The notes under the pieces: model-generated
What the model was told of the DNA's origin: nothing
Databases searched by the model: none
Seen by the model: the letters and a program-made list of their open reading frames with translations, nothing else
Shown here: positions 36,370 through 44,809 of the stretch, piece by piece
Position numbering within the stretch: the first letter of the stretch is position 1
How the letters are laid out: each line of letters begins with the position of its first letter
Assembly (NCBI GenBank): GCA_947457395.1
Contig: CANGVA010000012.1
Span: 22,767 to 86,766, forward strand
Length of the DNA stretch: 64,000 nucleotides
Origin: Bacteroidota bacterium
GTDB lineage: Bacteria; Bacteroidota; Bacteroidia; UKL13-3
Reading direction: 5' to 3'
Program-made: the position numbers and the translations under genes

Positions 36370-36382
36370 TATAGACTATACT
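36368..36382. promoter_or_regulatory. Perfect 15-bp palindrome, likely MerR operator
   Basis: AGTATAG-A-CTATACT is a perfect 7-1-7 inverted repeat between the divergent merR and SDR genes. It overlaps the merR -33 element and lies 6 nt upstream of the proposed -33 of the SDR gene, a position fitting an operator. Confidence 0.6.
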
Positions 36383-36388
36383 CTCATG

Positions 36389-36419
36389 TTGTAGGTTGCT
36401 ATATTAACCGTTAAGTTTG
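36389..36419 (+). promoter_or_regulatory. SDR operon promoter
   Basis: TAAGTTTG (36412-36419) matches TAnnTTTG; TTG at 36389-36391 lies 20 nt upstream, slightly longer than the 18-19 nt seen at other promoters here. A long spacer is typical of MerR-activated promoters. The ATG is 20 nt downstream. Confidence 0.5.
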
Positions 36420-36439
36420 CTAAATTAATAAGTAAACAA

Positions 36440-37219
36440 ATGGCAACAGCATTAATAACAGGAGCCTCAAATGGCATAGGTTTAGAACTAGCAAAAGTAC
36501 ATGCATCAAAAGGCGGAGATCTGGTTTTGGTAGCTAGAAACAAAGCAAAATTAGATGAACTTAAAACAACTTTAGAAAATGAATACAAGGTAAATGTATA
36601 TACTATTGGTAAAGATCTTTCAGCTACAAATGCAGCGAACGAGGTGTATGACGAAACAACCCGTCAACACATTCAGATTGATTACCTGATTAATAACGCA
36701 GGTTTTGGCGAATTTGGCCTGTTCACCGATACAGACTGGAACAAAGAATTACAAATGATTAACCTGAACATAACAACCCTTACTGCATTTACCAAACTGT
36801 ATTTACAAGATATGGTTAAACGCAGGAGTGGCAAAATAATGAATGTAGCTTCTACAGCTGCATTCCAATCCGGACCCACCATGGCCGTTTACTATGCTAC
36901 TAAAGCATATGTGCTTAGCTTTTCAGAAGCAGTGAATAATGAAGTAAGCGATAAAGGGGTAACCATTACTACTTTATGCCCCGGAGCAACTGAAAGTGGA
37001 TTTCAGGCGGCTGCAGCTATGGAAGAAAGCCGATTGGTTAAAGGCAGAAAATTGCCAAGCTCAAAAGAGGTGGCCCAATATGGTTATGCAGCCATGATGA
37101 AAGGGAAAACAGTGGCTATTCATGGCCTGATGAATTGGATATTGGCCAACTCCGTGCGATTCACACCAAGATCAATAGTGGTTAAGATTACACGCAAAAT
37201 TCAGGATAAAGCAAAATAA
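36440..37219 (+). CDS. Short-chain dehydrogenase/reductase
   Basis: A 259-residue SDR oxidoreductase. It has the NAD(P) loop TGASNGIG (7-14), NNAGFGEFG (the NNAG motif), catalytic Ser in NVASTAAFQSG and Y-x-x-x-K in YYATKAYVLS (about 154-158). R/K residues following the second strand (VARNKAK) favour NADP(H). The C-terminal part resembles the YqjQ/DltE-like branch that acts on lipid or ketone substrates; the substrate is unknown. It forms a two-gene unit with the next membrane protein and is probably controlled by the divergent MerR regulator. Confidence 0.9.
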   Translation: MATALITGASNGIGLELAKVHASKGGDLVLVARNKAKLDELKTTLENEYKVNVYTIGKDLSATNAANEVYDETTRQHIQIDYLINNAGFGEFGLFTDTDWNKELQMINLNITTLTAFTKLYLQDMVKRRSGKIMNVASTAAFQSGPTMAVYYATKAYVLSFSEAVNNEVSDKGVTITTLCPGATESGFQAAAAMEESRLVKGRKLPSSKEVAQYGYAAMMKGKTVAIHGLMNWILANSVRFTPRSIVVKITRKIQDKAK

Positions 37220-37221
37220 AC

Positions 37222-37719
37222 ATGGAAATAATTACCAAATACTTCCAAGCGGAAAAATACGAGGGCGTATTATTTATGTTGGTGGGGATCCTAGCCATTT
37301 CTTTTGCTACCTACTTTTATATCAAAGTAAAAGAGCCTTTTTATACCGGTATTGCATACCCGGTAATGGCTGTTGCGCTCATTCAAATTGTTGTTGGTTT
37401 AACCGTTTACATTCGAAGCCCTAAGGATATTGAAAGAATGGAGAAAATTATTAAATCAGATCAAGCAGCTATAAAAACCTTAGAAATACCAAGAATGCAG
37501 ACGGTCATGAAAAACTTTGAACTTTACAGGCTGATAGAATTAGTATTAATAGCGGTAAGTGTAGCTTTGATAGTTTTTTTTCATGTTTCTGCATTATGGA
37601 AAGGCGTTGGCTGCGGGCTCTCTATTCAGGCGGGGCTGATGCTATTACTTGATTATTTTGCCGAAAGCAGAGGAAAGGCTTATCTGGAGTATTTGCATAC
37701 AATAATGAATGGTGTATAA
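37222..37719 (+). CDS. Four-helix integral membrane protein of unknown function
   Basis: A 165-residue protein I do not recognise. It has four hydrophobic stretches (about 16-34, 42-64, 104-122, 126-146), with a charged cytoplasmic loop (about 66-100). It begins 2 nt after the SDR stop codon and is certainly co-transcribed with it. The pairing suggests a MerR-controlled stress or detoxification unit in which the membrane protein's role is unclear. Confidence 0.7.
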   Translation: MEIITKYFQAEKYEGVLFMLVGILAISFATYFYIKVKEPFYTGIAYPVMAVALIQIVVGLTVYIRSPKDIERMEKIIKSDQAAIKTLEIPRMQTVMKNFELYRLIELVLIAVSVALIVFFHVSALWKGVGCGLSIQAGLMLLLDYFAESRGKAYLEYLHTIMNGV

Positions 37720-37784
37720 CATGGAGTACCAGAATGATTTTCTAGAATTAAATTATCTTTTCAGCTCATTTTAATTCATGCACT

Positions 37785-38393
37785 ATGCTTTCTAACGCAA
37801 CACTTCCTGTTATGGAACACTTCTATACCATTCAGGGTGAAGGTTTCTATACCGGACATGCAGCTTATTTTATCAGGCTTGGCGGCTGCGATGTGGGTTG
37901 TGTGTGGTGCGATGTAAAGGAAAGTTGGGATGCATTTAAACACCCAACATATACAGTTGATGAAATAGTGAATTGGGTGAAAGATTCAAGAGCAACACTT
38001 GCAGTGATTACTGGCGGAGAACCTTTGCTGCATAACCTGGATGCACTAACCCAAGCCTTACATGCTGCAGGAATTAAAACCAATATAGAAACATCAGCTT
38101 CTTCTCCCCTTTCCGGCAACTGGGACTGGATTTGTGTATCACCTAAAAAATTTAAAGAACCACTGGTTGAGGTGGTTAAAGAAGCCAATGAATTAAAAAT
38201 AGTGATTTTTAATAAAAGTGATTTTGAATGGGCTGAAAAGTATGCTGCGCTGGTAAACAGTAGCTGTAAGTTATTTTTACAGCCTGAATGGGAGAAATCG
38301 GCACAAGTTGCACCATTATTAATTGATTATGCAAAAGCACATCCCCAATGGGCTATTTCCTTGCAAACCCATAAATTTTTAAATATTCCTTAA
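37785..38393 (+). CDS. queE: 7-carboxy-7-deazaguanine synthase
   Basis: A 202-residue radical SAM enzyme making the deazaguanine core of queuosine from carboxytetrahydropterin. The N-terminus EHFYTIQGEGFYTGHAAYF and the cluster motif C-DVG-C-VW-C (C-x3-C-x2-C, about residues 35-42) are diagnostic, as is VITGGEPLL. The short form without long insertions is normal for Bacteroidota. Its stop codon overlaps that of the convergent truB gene by 4 nt. Other queuosine genes are not in the window. Confidence 0.93.
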   Translation: MLSNATLPVMEHFYTIQGEGFYTGHAAYFIRLGGCDVGCVWCDVKESWDAFKHPTYTVDEIVNWVKDSRATLAVITGGEPLLHNLDALTQALHAAGIKTNIETSASSPLSGNWDWICVSPKKFKEPLVEVVKEANELKIVIFNKSDFEWAEKYAALVNSSCKLFLQPEWEKSAQVAPLLIDYAKAHPQWAISLQTHKFLNIP

Positions 38394-39109
38394 GCTTCCA
38401 GCAGTTTTAGAAACTCCGTAAGTTCATAAGCATCGGTAAGCCTGAAATCACCTGAGCGGGTGCGACACAATTCATGAAGGTGTGCTCCACTCGCAAGCGC
38501 TTTACCAAAATCATAAGCCAGGGAGCGGATATATGTTCCTTTGCTGCATACAACCCTAAAGTGAACCAATGGCAATGCAATTCCGGTTATTTCAAATGAA
38601 TGGATATAAATGGTTCTTGGCTCAGGAGTTATTTCTACTCCTGCCCTAGCTGACTCATACAATTTTTTACCATCCTTTTTTATAGCTGAAAAAACAGGTG
38701 GTAGTTGCTGTTGTGTACCTACAAATTTTAATGCTGTTTGATGAATCAATTCGGCTGTAATACCACTGATGTCGAAGGTACGGTCAACCTTTGTTTCCCG
38801 GTCATATGATGGAGTGGTTGCTCCCAGGTAAATGGAACCTGTATATTCTTTTTCAGAAGCCATAATGGCATCTATACCCTTTGTTTGTTTGCCCATACAT
38901 ACAATGAGTAAACCTGTTGCAAGCGGATCTAGCGTACCCGCATGCCCAACCTTTACCTTGCGCTTTACACCGGGTTCATCACCGTGTATGCGATGCAGAT
39001 AACGCAATAAGGCATAACGGATTTTATTTACAACATCAAATGAGGTCCACTCCAGTGGCTTATTGATTAATACCACATTTCCTTTTTCGGTATCGAAGTG
39101 GAAATTCAT
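38390..39109 (-). CDS. truB: tRNA pseudouridine-55 synthase
   Basis: A 239-residue enzyme forming pseudouridine 55 in tRNA T-loops. The catalytic aspartate is in VGHAGTLDPLATGLLIVC; LINKPLEWTSFDVVNKIR at the N-terminus and GTYIRSLAYDFGKAL near residue 190 are family marks. Start at ATG 39109 (MNFHFDTEKG); a TTG two codons earlier is possible but less likely. It is the last gene of ftsX-DUF3098-uppP-truB, 7 nt after uppP, an order common in Bacteroidota. Confidence 0.95.
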   Translation of the reverse strand: MNFHFDTEKGNVVLINKPLEWTSFDVVNKIRYALLRYLHRIHGDEPGVKRKVKVGHAGTLDPLATGLLIVCMGKQTKGIDAIMASEKEYTGSIYLGATTPSYDRETKVDRTFDISGITAELIHQTALKFVGTQQQLPPVFSAIKKDGKKLYESARAGVEITPEPRTIYIHSFEITGIALPLVHFRVVCSKGTYIRSLAYDFGKALASGAHLHELCRTRSGDFRLTDAYELTEFLKLLEA

Positions 39110-39116
39110 AATCAAG

Positions 39117-39908
39117 TTAAATCACCTGCATGGGATAACCCATAAAATAACGGATAAGAATGATTAACGCAAGAACAATGCGATACCATCCGAAAATTCT
39201 GAAGCCATGTTTGGTCAGATAAGCAATAAATCCTTTAATAGCCAGCATGGCCACAATGAATGCTACCACATTGCCAATGGCTAGTAAGGTAATTTGCTCT
39301 TCACCAAAAGTATTTCCCTGGTCAATGTATTTATACATTTTATAAACCGTGGCTGCAAGCATGGTTGGTACTGCCAAAAAGAAGGAGAACTCAGCGGCTG
39401 CTTTCCTGCTTAGCTTTTGAGTTAATCCACCAATAATTGTTGCAGCCGATCGGGATACACCCGGTAGCATGGCTATTACCTGAAAAAAACCAATTTTAAG
39501 CGCCTTGGCATACGTCATTTCGTCATTGCTATCCTTCTCATCATTTAACCATTGATCAATGAATAGCAGGATAATACCTCCTATCAGCAAGGTTAAAGCT
39601 ACTGCAATCGCATTTTCCAACAACGCATCGATTTGGTCATCGAATAATTTACCAAATACGGCTGCAGGTATAAAAGCCACCAGAAGTTTCAAATAAAAAT
39701 CAAACGATTGTATAAATTTTCGCCAATACAATACAATTACCGATAAAATAGCACCGAATTGTATAGCCACCGTAAACATCTTCACAAAATCATTGGAAGC
39801 AATACCCATCATGGAGGAGGCAATAATCATATGCCCCGTGGAGGAAATGGGAAGATACTCCGTAATCCCTTCAATAATTGCAAGGATAACGGCTTCTAAT
39901 GCGGTCAT
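39117..39908 (-). CDS. uppP: Undecaprenyl-diphosphatase
   Basis: A 263-residue inner-membrane enzyme that dephosphorylates undecaprenyl pyrophosphate for recycling of the cell-wall lipid carrier; overexpression gives bacitracin resistance in other bacteria. BacA-family motifs are [14 protein letters not shown] (the E-x3-E and PISSTGH box, near residue 13) and [14 protein letters not shown] (about 151-164). About eight membrane helices. It is 7 nt downstream of DUF3098 and 7 nt upstream of truB. Confidence 0.96.
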   Translation of the reverse strand: MTALEAVILAIIEGITEYLPISSTGHMIIASSMMGIASNDFVKMFTVAIQFGAILSVIVLYWRKFIQSFDFYLKLLVAFIPAAVFGKLFDDQIDALLENAIAVALTLLIGGIILLFIDQWLNDEKDSNDEMTYAKALKIGFFQVIAMLPGVSRSAATIIGGLTQKLSRKAAAEFSFFLAVPTMLAATVYKMYKYIDQGNTFGEEQITLLAIGNVVAFIVAMLAIKGFIAYLTKHGFRIFGWYRIVLALIILIRYFMGYPMQVI

Positions 39909-39915
39909 TTAGAAA

Positions 39916-40167
39916 TTATGCTTTAGGTTTATACATGATGGCAAACAGCTCAATGCCGAAACCAAGTAATACCATAATTGGGGCAACGGTTAGTTTTGTG
40001 GCACTGAAAATATCTTCGGTACCCGACATAAGAATGAAACCCAGTGCAATCACCAGAGCCCCTGCAGCCATGAGGATATAGTTTTCTTTAGCAAAGACGA
40101 ACGAATGCTCTATTTTGGTTGTTGCCTTATCAGCTGCTTTTTTTACGGTTGCTTTTTTATCTGCCAT
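39916..40167 (-). CDS. DUF3098 family membrane protein
   Basis: An 83-residue protein with a lysine/alanine-rich start (about 1-22) and two membrane helices separated by the short loop SGTEDIFSATKL. This is the DUF3098 layout; the family is almost confined to Bacteroidota and lies between ftsX and uppP, as here. Function is unknown. The constant neighbourhood of FtsX and UppP suggests a part in cell-envelope or division processes. Confidence 0.82.
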   Translation of the reverse strand: MADKKATVKKAADKATTKIEHSFVFAKENYILMAAGALVIALGFILMSGTEDIFSATKLTVAPIMVLLGFGIELFAIMYKPKA

Positions 40168-40178
40168 TGTTTATTAAA

Positions 40179-41051
40179 TTAATATAAATCATCAATTTTC
40201 ATACGGAGGTAATGATTGGTTGAAATCATGCTGCTTACCATGCTGATGATGATACCTGCAATAATAATCACTGCAAACAATATTGCAAACTGTGCTGTAT
40301 CATAAAGCATTTGCAGGTCGGCTACCCAAAAAGGCAGCCAATAAAGCAAACCTGCCATTAAGAAGCATGCTATAATGCCCCCGTAAAGCCCATGTAAGAA
40401 AGATTTAATAACAAAAGGTTTGATAATAAAACTATGTGTTGCGCCAACCATTTGCATGCTTTTAATTAAAAATCTGCGTGCGTAAAGGTTTAAACGTATG
40501 GTATTATTAATTAGTGTAATGGCAATTAAAAGAAAAATTATGCTCAGGGCAATCAGAATTGTGCCCACTGTTTTCACGTTCTCATTAATTTCCTCAATAA
40601 TAGTTTTTTGATAAACCACATCTGTTACCTCCGGATTTTTTCTGATTTCCTGTTCAATTTTGGCAATTTTTTCTGGGGTGGCATAATTAGATTTTACAAA
40701 TAGTTCAACTGAGTTGAGCAGCGGGTTAAAACCAAGAAAGTTTACAAAATCCTGTCCAAGTTCTTTAGCAAAGTCTTTTGCCGCCTCTTCCTTATTTACA
40801 TAGGAGGCTTTGCGTGTGTACTCAGACGACTCAATAAGCAAATGAATACGTTTGATATCCGCTTCCTTTACATCGTCTCTGAAAAAGATGGTGAGTTGAA
40901 AGTTTTCCTTAATATGATCGGATAGCTTTTTACCATTGATGAGGATGATACCAAACAATCCAAGCATGAATAAAACCAGCGCTATGCTGATAATAGATGG
41001 CAGATAAGATACTCTGCGCTTTTTTATGATTTTACCTTCTTGTTGTGTCAC
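40179..41051 (-). CDS. ftsX: Cell-division ABC permease FtsX
   Basis: A 290-residue FtsX: N-terminal helix (about 17-38), extracytoplasmic domain (about 40-165), and three further helices. The segment RRFLIKSMQMVGATHSFIIK corresponds to the conserved loop that contacts FtsE. FtsEX activates cell-wall hydrolases at the septum. No ftsE is adjacent; the orphan ATPase at 14.2 kb is a possible partner. The start is GTG at 41051. A -7 box (TACCTTTG) lies 21 nt upstream. Confidence 0.9.
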   Translation of the reverse strand: MTQQEGKIIKKRRVSYLPSIISIALVLFMLGLFGIILINGKKLSDHIKENFQLTIFFRDDVKEADIKRIHLLIESSEYTRKASYVNKEEAAKDFAKELGQDFVNFLGFNPLLNSVELFVKSNYATPEKIAKIEQEIRKNPEVTDVVYQKTIIEEINENVKTVGTILIALSIIFLLIAITLINNTIRLNLYARRFLIKSMQMVGATHSFIIKPFVIKSFLHGLYGGIIACFLMAGLLYWLPFWVADLQMLYDTAQFAILFAVIIIAGIIISMVSSMISTNHYLRMKIDDLY

Positions 41052-41072
41052 TTGTTAATACTAATTATTAAA

Positions 41073-41080
41073 CAAAGGTA
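41073..41080 (-). promoter_or_regulatory. Putative -7 box of the ftsX-DUF3098-uppP-truB operon
   Basis: TACCTTTG on the minus strand is a perfect TAnnTTTG, 21 nt before the ftsX GTG. TTG at 41103-41105 is 22 nt further upstream, longer than the usual spacer. Confidence 0.4.
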
Positions 41081-41133
41081 ACTGAATTAGACCTTCGCGC
41101 ATCAATGATAATACACACCCAATTTGTGAATTG

Positions 41134-42276
41134 TTACTTGTTCAGCATCCCTGCAAGCTGACCAACAATTGCCTCGGTATTAAACAATGCTGCCTGGGCT
41201 AAACCTTTACCCACAACAGCTTCTCTTAACTGCGGATTTGTGAATCCGACTAATAGTCGGGTAAGTTCCTGTACATCATCTGCAGAAAAATACGAACAGG
41301 CTTCACCACCAACCTCAACCAGCGATGAAGTGGCAGCAGCAATTACCGGCACACCACAGCGCATGGCCTCCAAAATAGGTATACCAAATCCTTCAAATCG
41401 GGATGCGTAAACAGATACATAAGCCATCCTGTAAAGAGCAGGTAAATCCTGATGAGATAGCGCATCCATAAACACAACCTGATCAGATAAATGATATGTG
41501 TTAATATAAGCCATCAACTTGGATGCATAACTGGTTTTTCGGCCTACAAAAACCAACTTCATGTCTGTGAATGATGCCTTGTGAAAAGCCTGAAGTACCA
41601 CCTCCTGATTTTTGCGAGACTCAATGGTACCCACACATAAGATGTATTGCTGTTTTTGCAACTGCAGCTTACTTAAAACAGCCATGTCGGCCTGCTCATC
41701 TGTATTTTGCCTGAAAATGGAATTACAATCCTGATACACGGTTTGAATCTTTTGCCTGGGAGTAGCAAAATAAGTTACCAGATCATGTGCAGTTTGATTA
41801 CTTGCTGCTACAATCTGATCGGCTACTCGTGTAGCATAAGAAAACTTGCGCTGATAAATAAAACGGTCAATAAGATTATAATATCGAGGATAGCGAAGAA
41901 AGATAAGGTCGTGAATGGTTACAATCTTTTTACCCTTAAATTGTTGTATTCCTAAAGGCAGCTCATTGCTTAACCCCCAATATACATCTATACCCAATTG
42001 GTTGCAGATATTACTAATCGCATAGGTGCGCCATAAAGAAGGGAAAATTTTACCCGCAATTGATTGAGGTGTAACCCGATGAACGTTTGAACAATTAAGC
42101 AGAAAGTCATCATATGCGCGTGACACCTTTGGTGTAAACAGATAATAGGAATGCTGAGGGTAATACTCGACAAGCGAACGAATTACAAAACGAGCATAGT
42201 TACCTAGCCCGGTGCTGTTATTAAATGCACGCTTGGCATCAAAAGCAATTTTTAATGGTTTGATTTCGTTCAGCAT
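41134..42276 (-). CDS. Glycosyltransferase family 4-like protein
   Basis: A 380-residue GT-B-fold transferase. The C-terminal donor domain shows the GT4 signature: CVGTIESRKNQ, LVFVGRK, and EGFGIPILEAMRCGVPVIAA with the E-x7-E motif. The N-terminal AKRAFNNSTGLGNYARF is typical of mannosyltransferase-like enzymes that add sugars to surface polysaccharide or O-antigen. Acceptor unknown. I start at 42276, 10 nt after the dapD stop; an upstream TTG or ATG would overlap dapD. Probably co-transcribed with dapD. Confidence 0.88.
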   Translation of the reverse strand: MLNEIKPLKIAFDAKRAFNNSTGLGNYARFVIRSLVEYYPQHSYYLFTPKVSRAYDDFLLNCSNVHRVTPQSIAGKIFPSLWRTYAISNICNQLGIDVYWGLSNELPLGIQQFKGKKIVTIHDLIFLRYPRYYNLIDRFIYQRKFSYATRVADQIVAASNQTAHDLVTYFATPRQKIQTVYQDCNSIFRQNTDEQADMAVLSKLQLQKQQYILCVGTIESRKNQEVVLQAFHKASFTDMKLVFVGRKTSYASKLMAYINTYHLSDQVVFMDALSHQDLPALYRMAYVSVYASRFEGFGIPILEAMRCGVPVIAAATSSLVEVGGEACSYFSADDVQELTRLLVGFTNPQLREAVVGKGLAQAALFNTEAIVGQLAGMLNK

Positions 42277-42286
42277 AATCAGCCTG

Positions 42287-43099
42287 TCAAACAGCAACCT
42301 GATGCTCTCTCAGGGCTTCATTTAATGATGTTTTCTTATCAGTTGAAGGCTTACGGGTGCCAATAATTAACGCGCATGGCACCTGATAATTACCCGCAGG
42401 GAAAGATTTGGTATATGAGCCCGGAATTACAACCGAGCGAGCTGGCACCACACCAGTGAAGGTAACAGGCTCTGCGGCTGTAACGTCAATAATTTTGGTT
42501 GACATAGTAAGTGTAACCCCTGCTCCCAATACGGCTTCCTGTTCTACTCTTACACCCTCTACCACAATACAACGAGAGCCGATAAAGCAGTTGTCTTCGA
42601 TAATTACCGGTGCTGCCTGCACTGGCTCTAGCACACCGCCAATACCAACGCCACCACTTAAATGTACATGTTTACCAATTTGTGCGCAGCTACCTACTGT
42701 TGCCCATGTATCTACCATGGTCCCTTCATCTACATAGGCGCCAATATTAACGTATGAAGGCATCATAATAACCCCTTTTTGCAAAAATGATCCGTAACGG
42801 GCAATGGCGTGTGGCACCACCCTTACTCCTTGCGCTGCGTAATCCTTTTTTAATTTCATCTTGTCATGAAACTCAAACGGACCAACGGATATGGTTTCCA
42901 TTTGTTGAATGGGAAAATATAAGATAACAGCCTTTTTCACCCAATCGTTTACCTGCCATCCGTTTGCAACAGGCTCAGCAGTTCTAAGTTTGCCTTTATC
43001 CAATAACTCAATTACCTCTCTGATAGCATCCTGACTGGTCTGCTGTTTCAATAATTCACGGTTGTCCCAAATTTGTTCAATAGTTTGCTGTAAATTCAT
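42287..43099 (-). CDS. dapD: Tetrahydrodipicolinate N-succinyltransferase
   Basis: A 270-residue left-handed beta-helix (hexapeptide-repeat) enzyme of the succinylase branch of lysine/diaminopimelate synthesis. It shows the catalytic region RVVPHAIARYGSFL, the helix repeats MVDTWATVGSCAQIGKHVHL and GVGIGGVLEP. Product is N-succinyl-2-amino-6-ketopimelate, eventually feeding LysA (29.9 kb) and peptidoglycan. It leads a two-gene unit with the glycosyltransferase. Confidence 0.95.
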   Translation of the reverse strand: MNLQQTIEQIWDNRELLKQQTSQDAIREVIELLDKGKLRTAEPVANGWQVNDWVKKAVILYFPIQQMETISVGPFEFHDKMKLKKDYAAQGVRVVPHAIARYGSFLQKGVIMMPSYVNIGAYVDEGTMVDTWATVGSCAQIGKHVHLSGGVGIGGVLEPVQAAPVIIEDNCFIGSRCIVVEGVRVEQEAVLGAGVTLTMSTKIIDVTAAEPVTFTGVVPARSVVIPGSYTKSFPAGNYQVPCALIIGTRKPSTDKKTSLNEALREHQVAV

Positions 43100-43168
43100 G
43101 CTATAACAGATTTAATTCCGCTAAACTATGCTTTTAGGCTTAAATGCGATAATTCATTTTTCAACCCT

Positions 43169-43176
43169 TACATTTG
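43169..43176 (+). promoter_or_regulatory. Putative -7 box of the GNAT-nitrilase gene
   Basis: TACATTTG is a perfect TAnnTTTG match 17 nt before the ATG at 43194. No -33 TTTG was found at 18-20 nt upstream. Confidence 0.4.
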
Positions 43177-43193
43177 TGTGTTAACTTAAGCGC

Positions 43194-44726
43194 ATGAAAA
43201 CACGTTCGCCCAAAAAACCTAAGCTAATTGAACGACAGGCAGAGCCAAGCGATTTTGATGAAATTATTGAACTTTCCAAACTCTCATTCCCTGATGCAGA
43301 TCCGTGGAAGTATGAAATGCTTGAAAGTCAGTTCAAGAACTTTGCTGAAGGCATGCAGGTAATTGAGTATGAAGGAAAAATTGTTGGTTCAGCAACCAGC
43401 CTTATCATTAGCTGGGATGAATATGATGACGACCACACATGGAAAGAGATATGTGATAACGGTTACATGACCAACCATGACGAAGAAGGCGATACCCTAT
43501 ACGGTATTGAGGTTATGGTGCATCCGGATTATCAGGGGCTAAAAATTGGCAGGCGTTTGTATGATATGCGCAGACAACTGTGTGTATCTAAAAATCTAAA
43601 AGCCATTTTAATTGGTGGCCGACTTCCTAATTATCATAGGTACTCAGATAAGTTTGGTATTAGGGCATATGTAAAACGGGTAATTGAGAAAAAAATAAAA
43701 GACCCTGTACTAACCTTTCAATTATCACAAGGCTTTACCATACAGCGCATCATTAAAGATTATCTGCCCGATGACCACGAGAGCGAAGGTTATGCAACCC
43801 TGCTGGAGTGGATTAACTTGGATTATATACCGGAAACGCGTGAAAGAAGCGTATTGATGAAAAAGGTACGTATCTGTTCGATCCAATATGAACTTAGAAA
43901 AATTAAAGCCTTTAAAGAATTTGCTCAGCAATGCGAGTATTTTACGGATGTTGCATCCAACTATAAATCAGATTTTGTTTTATTCCCCGAGCTTTTTACC
44001 ACACAGTTGCTTTCTCTGCACGAGTATAAAAGCATGAGTCCGGAAGACAGTATTAGAAAGATTGATGAATATACAGAAGATTACATTGCTCTCTTTTCAC
44101 GTCTTTCCTTAGAATATAACATCAACATTATTGCGGGAACACATTTACAGGTAGAAGGAGATAATCTTTATAATGTTTCATACTTATTTAAGCGTGATGG
44201 CACTTATGAGAAGCAATATAAAATACATATCACCAGCAATGAGGCCAAGTGGTGGGGCGTGAAGCCTGGTAATGAAATCAAGGTTTTTAACACGGATTGC
44301 GGCAAGGTAGCCATCAATATTTGTTATGATGTTGAGTTCCCAGAGATGGCACGCATTGCCTGCACCAAAGGTGCTAAAATACTATTTGTACCTTTTTCAA
44401 CTGATGAAAAACATGGGCATTTACGGGTAAAAATATGTGCACAAAGCCGTGCTGTAGAGAATCAGATATTTGTAGCCACAGCAGGTACCATTGGCAATAT
44501 TCCTTCGGTAGATAATATGGATATCAATTACGCACAATCGGGAATATATACGCCAAGTGATTTTGCTTTTCCTCCGGATGCCATTGCCGGTGAGTGCAGC
44601 ACAAATATTGAAACAGTTGTAATTGCAGACCTGGATCTTGCTGCGTTGGAACGTGCACGCAACACAGGAACTGTATTAAACTGGAAAGACCGCAGAATGG
44701 ATATGTATGAAGTAATTGAGAAATAA
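43194..44726 (+). CDS. GNAT acetyltransferase / nitrilase-family amidohydrolase fusion
   Basis: A 510-residue two-domain protein. Residues about 12-205 are a GNAT domain (VMVHPDYQGLKIGRRLYDMR is the acetyl-CoA loop). Residues about 222-505 are a carbon-nitrogen hydrolase with its Glu-Lys-Cys triad in FPELFTT, KQYKIHI and NICYDVEFPE. This fusion recurs in Bacteroidota and some other bacteria. The chemistry, acetyl transfer and hydrolysis of an amide or nitrile, can be named, but the metabolite is unknown. Stands alone; ends before a very strong hairpin. Confidence 0.92.
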   Translation: MKTRSPKKPKLIERQAEPSDFDEIIELSKLSFPDADPWKYEMLESQFKNFAEGMQVIEYEGKIVGSATSLIISWDEYDDDHTWKEICDNGYMTNHDEEGDTLYGIEVMVHPDYQGLKIGRRLYDMRRQLCVSKNLKAILIGGRLPNYHRYSDKFGIRAYVKRVIEKKIKDPVLTFQLSQGFTIQRIIKDYLPDDHESEGYATLLEWINLDYIPETRERSVLMKKVRICSIQYELRKIKAFKEFAQQCEYFTDVASNYKSDFVLFPELFTTQLLSLHEYKSMSPEDSIRKIDEYTEDYIALFSRLSLEYNINIIAGTHLQVEGDNLYNVSYLFKRDGTYEKQYKIHITSNEAKWWGVKPGNEIKVFNTDCGKVAINICYDVEFPEMARIACTKGAKILFVPFSTDEKHGHLRVKICAQSRAVENQIFVATAGTIGNIPSVDNMDINYAQSGIYTPSDFAFPPDAIAGECSTNIETVVIADLDLAALERARNTGTVLNWKDRRMDMYEVIEK

Positions 44727-44741
44727 TAACTGGTTGGCTAC

Positions 44742-44786
44742 AAAGCAAACTGGGGCGCGGCCTTTGGCCGCGCCCCAGTTTGCTTT
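44742..44786. terminator. GC-rich bidirectional terminator hairpin
   Basis: A perfect 21-bp stem (AAAGCAAACTGGGGCGCGGCC and its complement) with a 3-nt loop lies between the convergent GNAT-nitrilase and M36 genes. It ends in a short T run on both strands. It is much more GC-rich than the surrounding sequence. Confidence 0.85.
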
Positions 44787-44809
44787 TAAGAGTCTATGCT
44801 TGTGAATTT

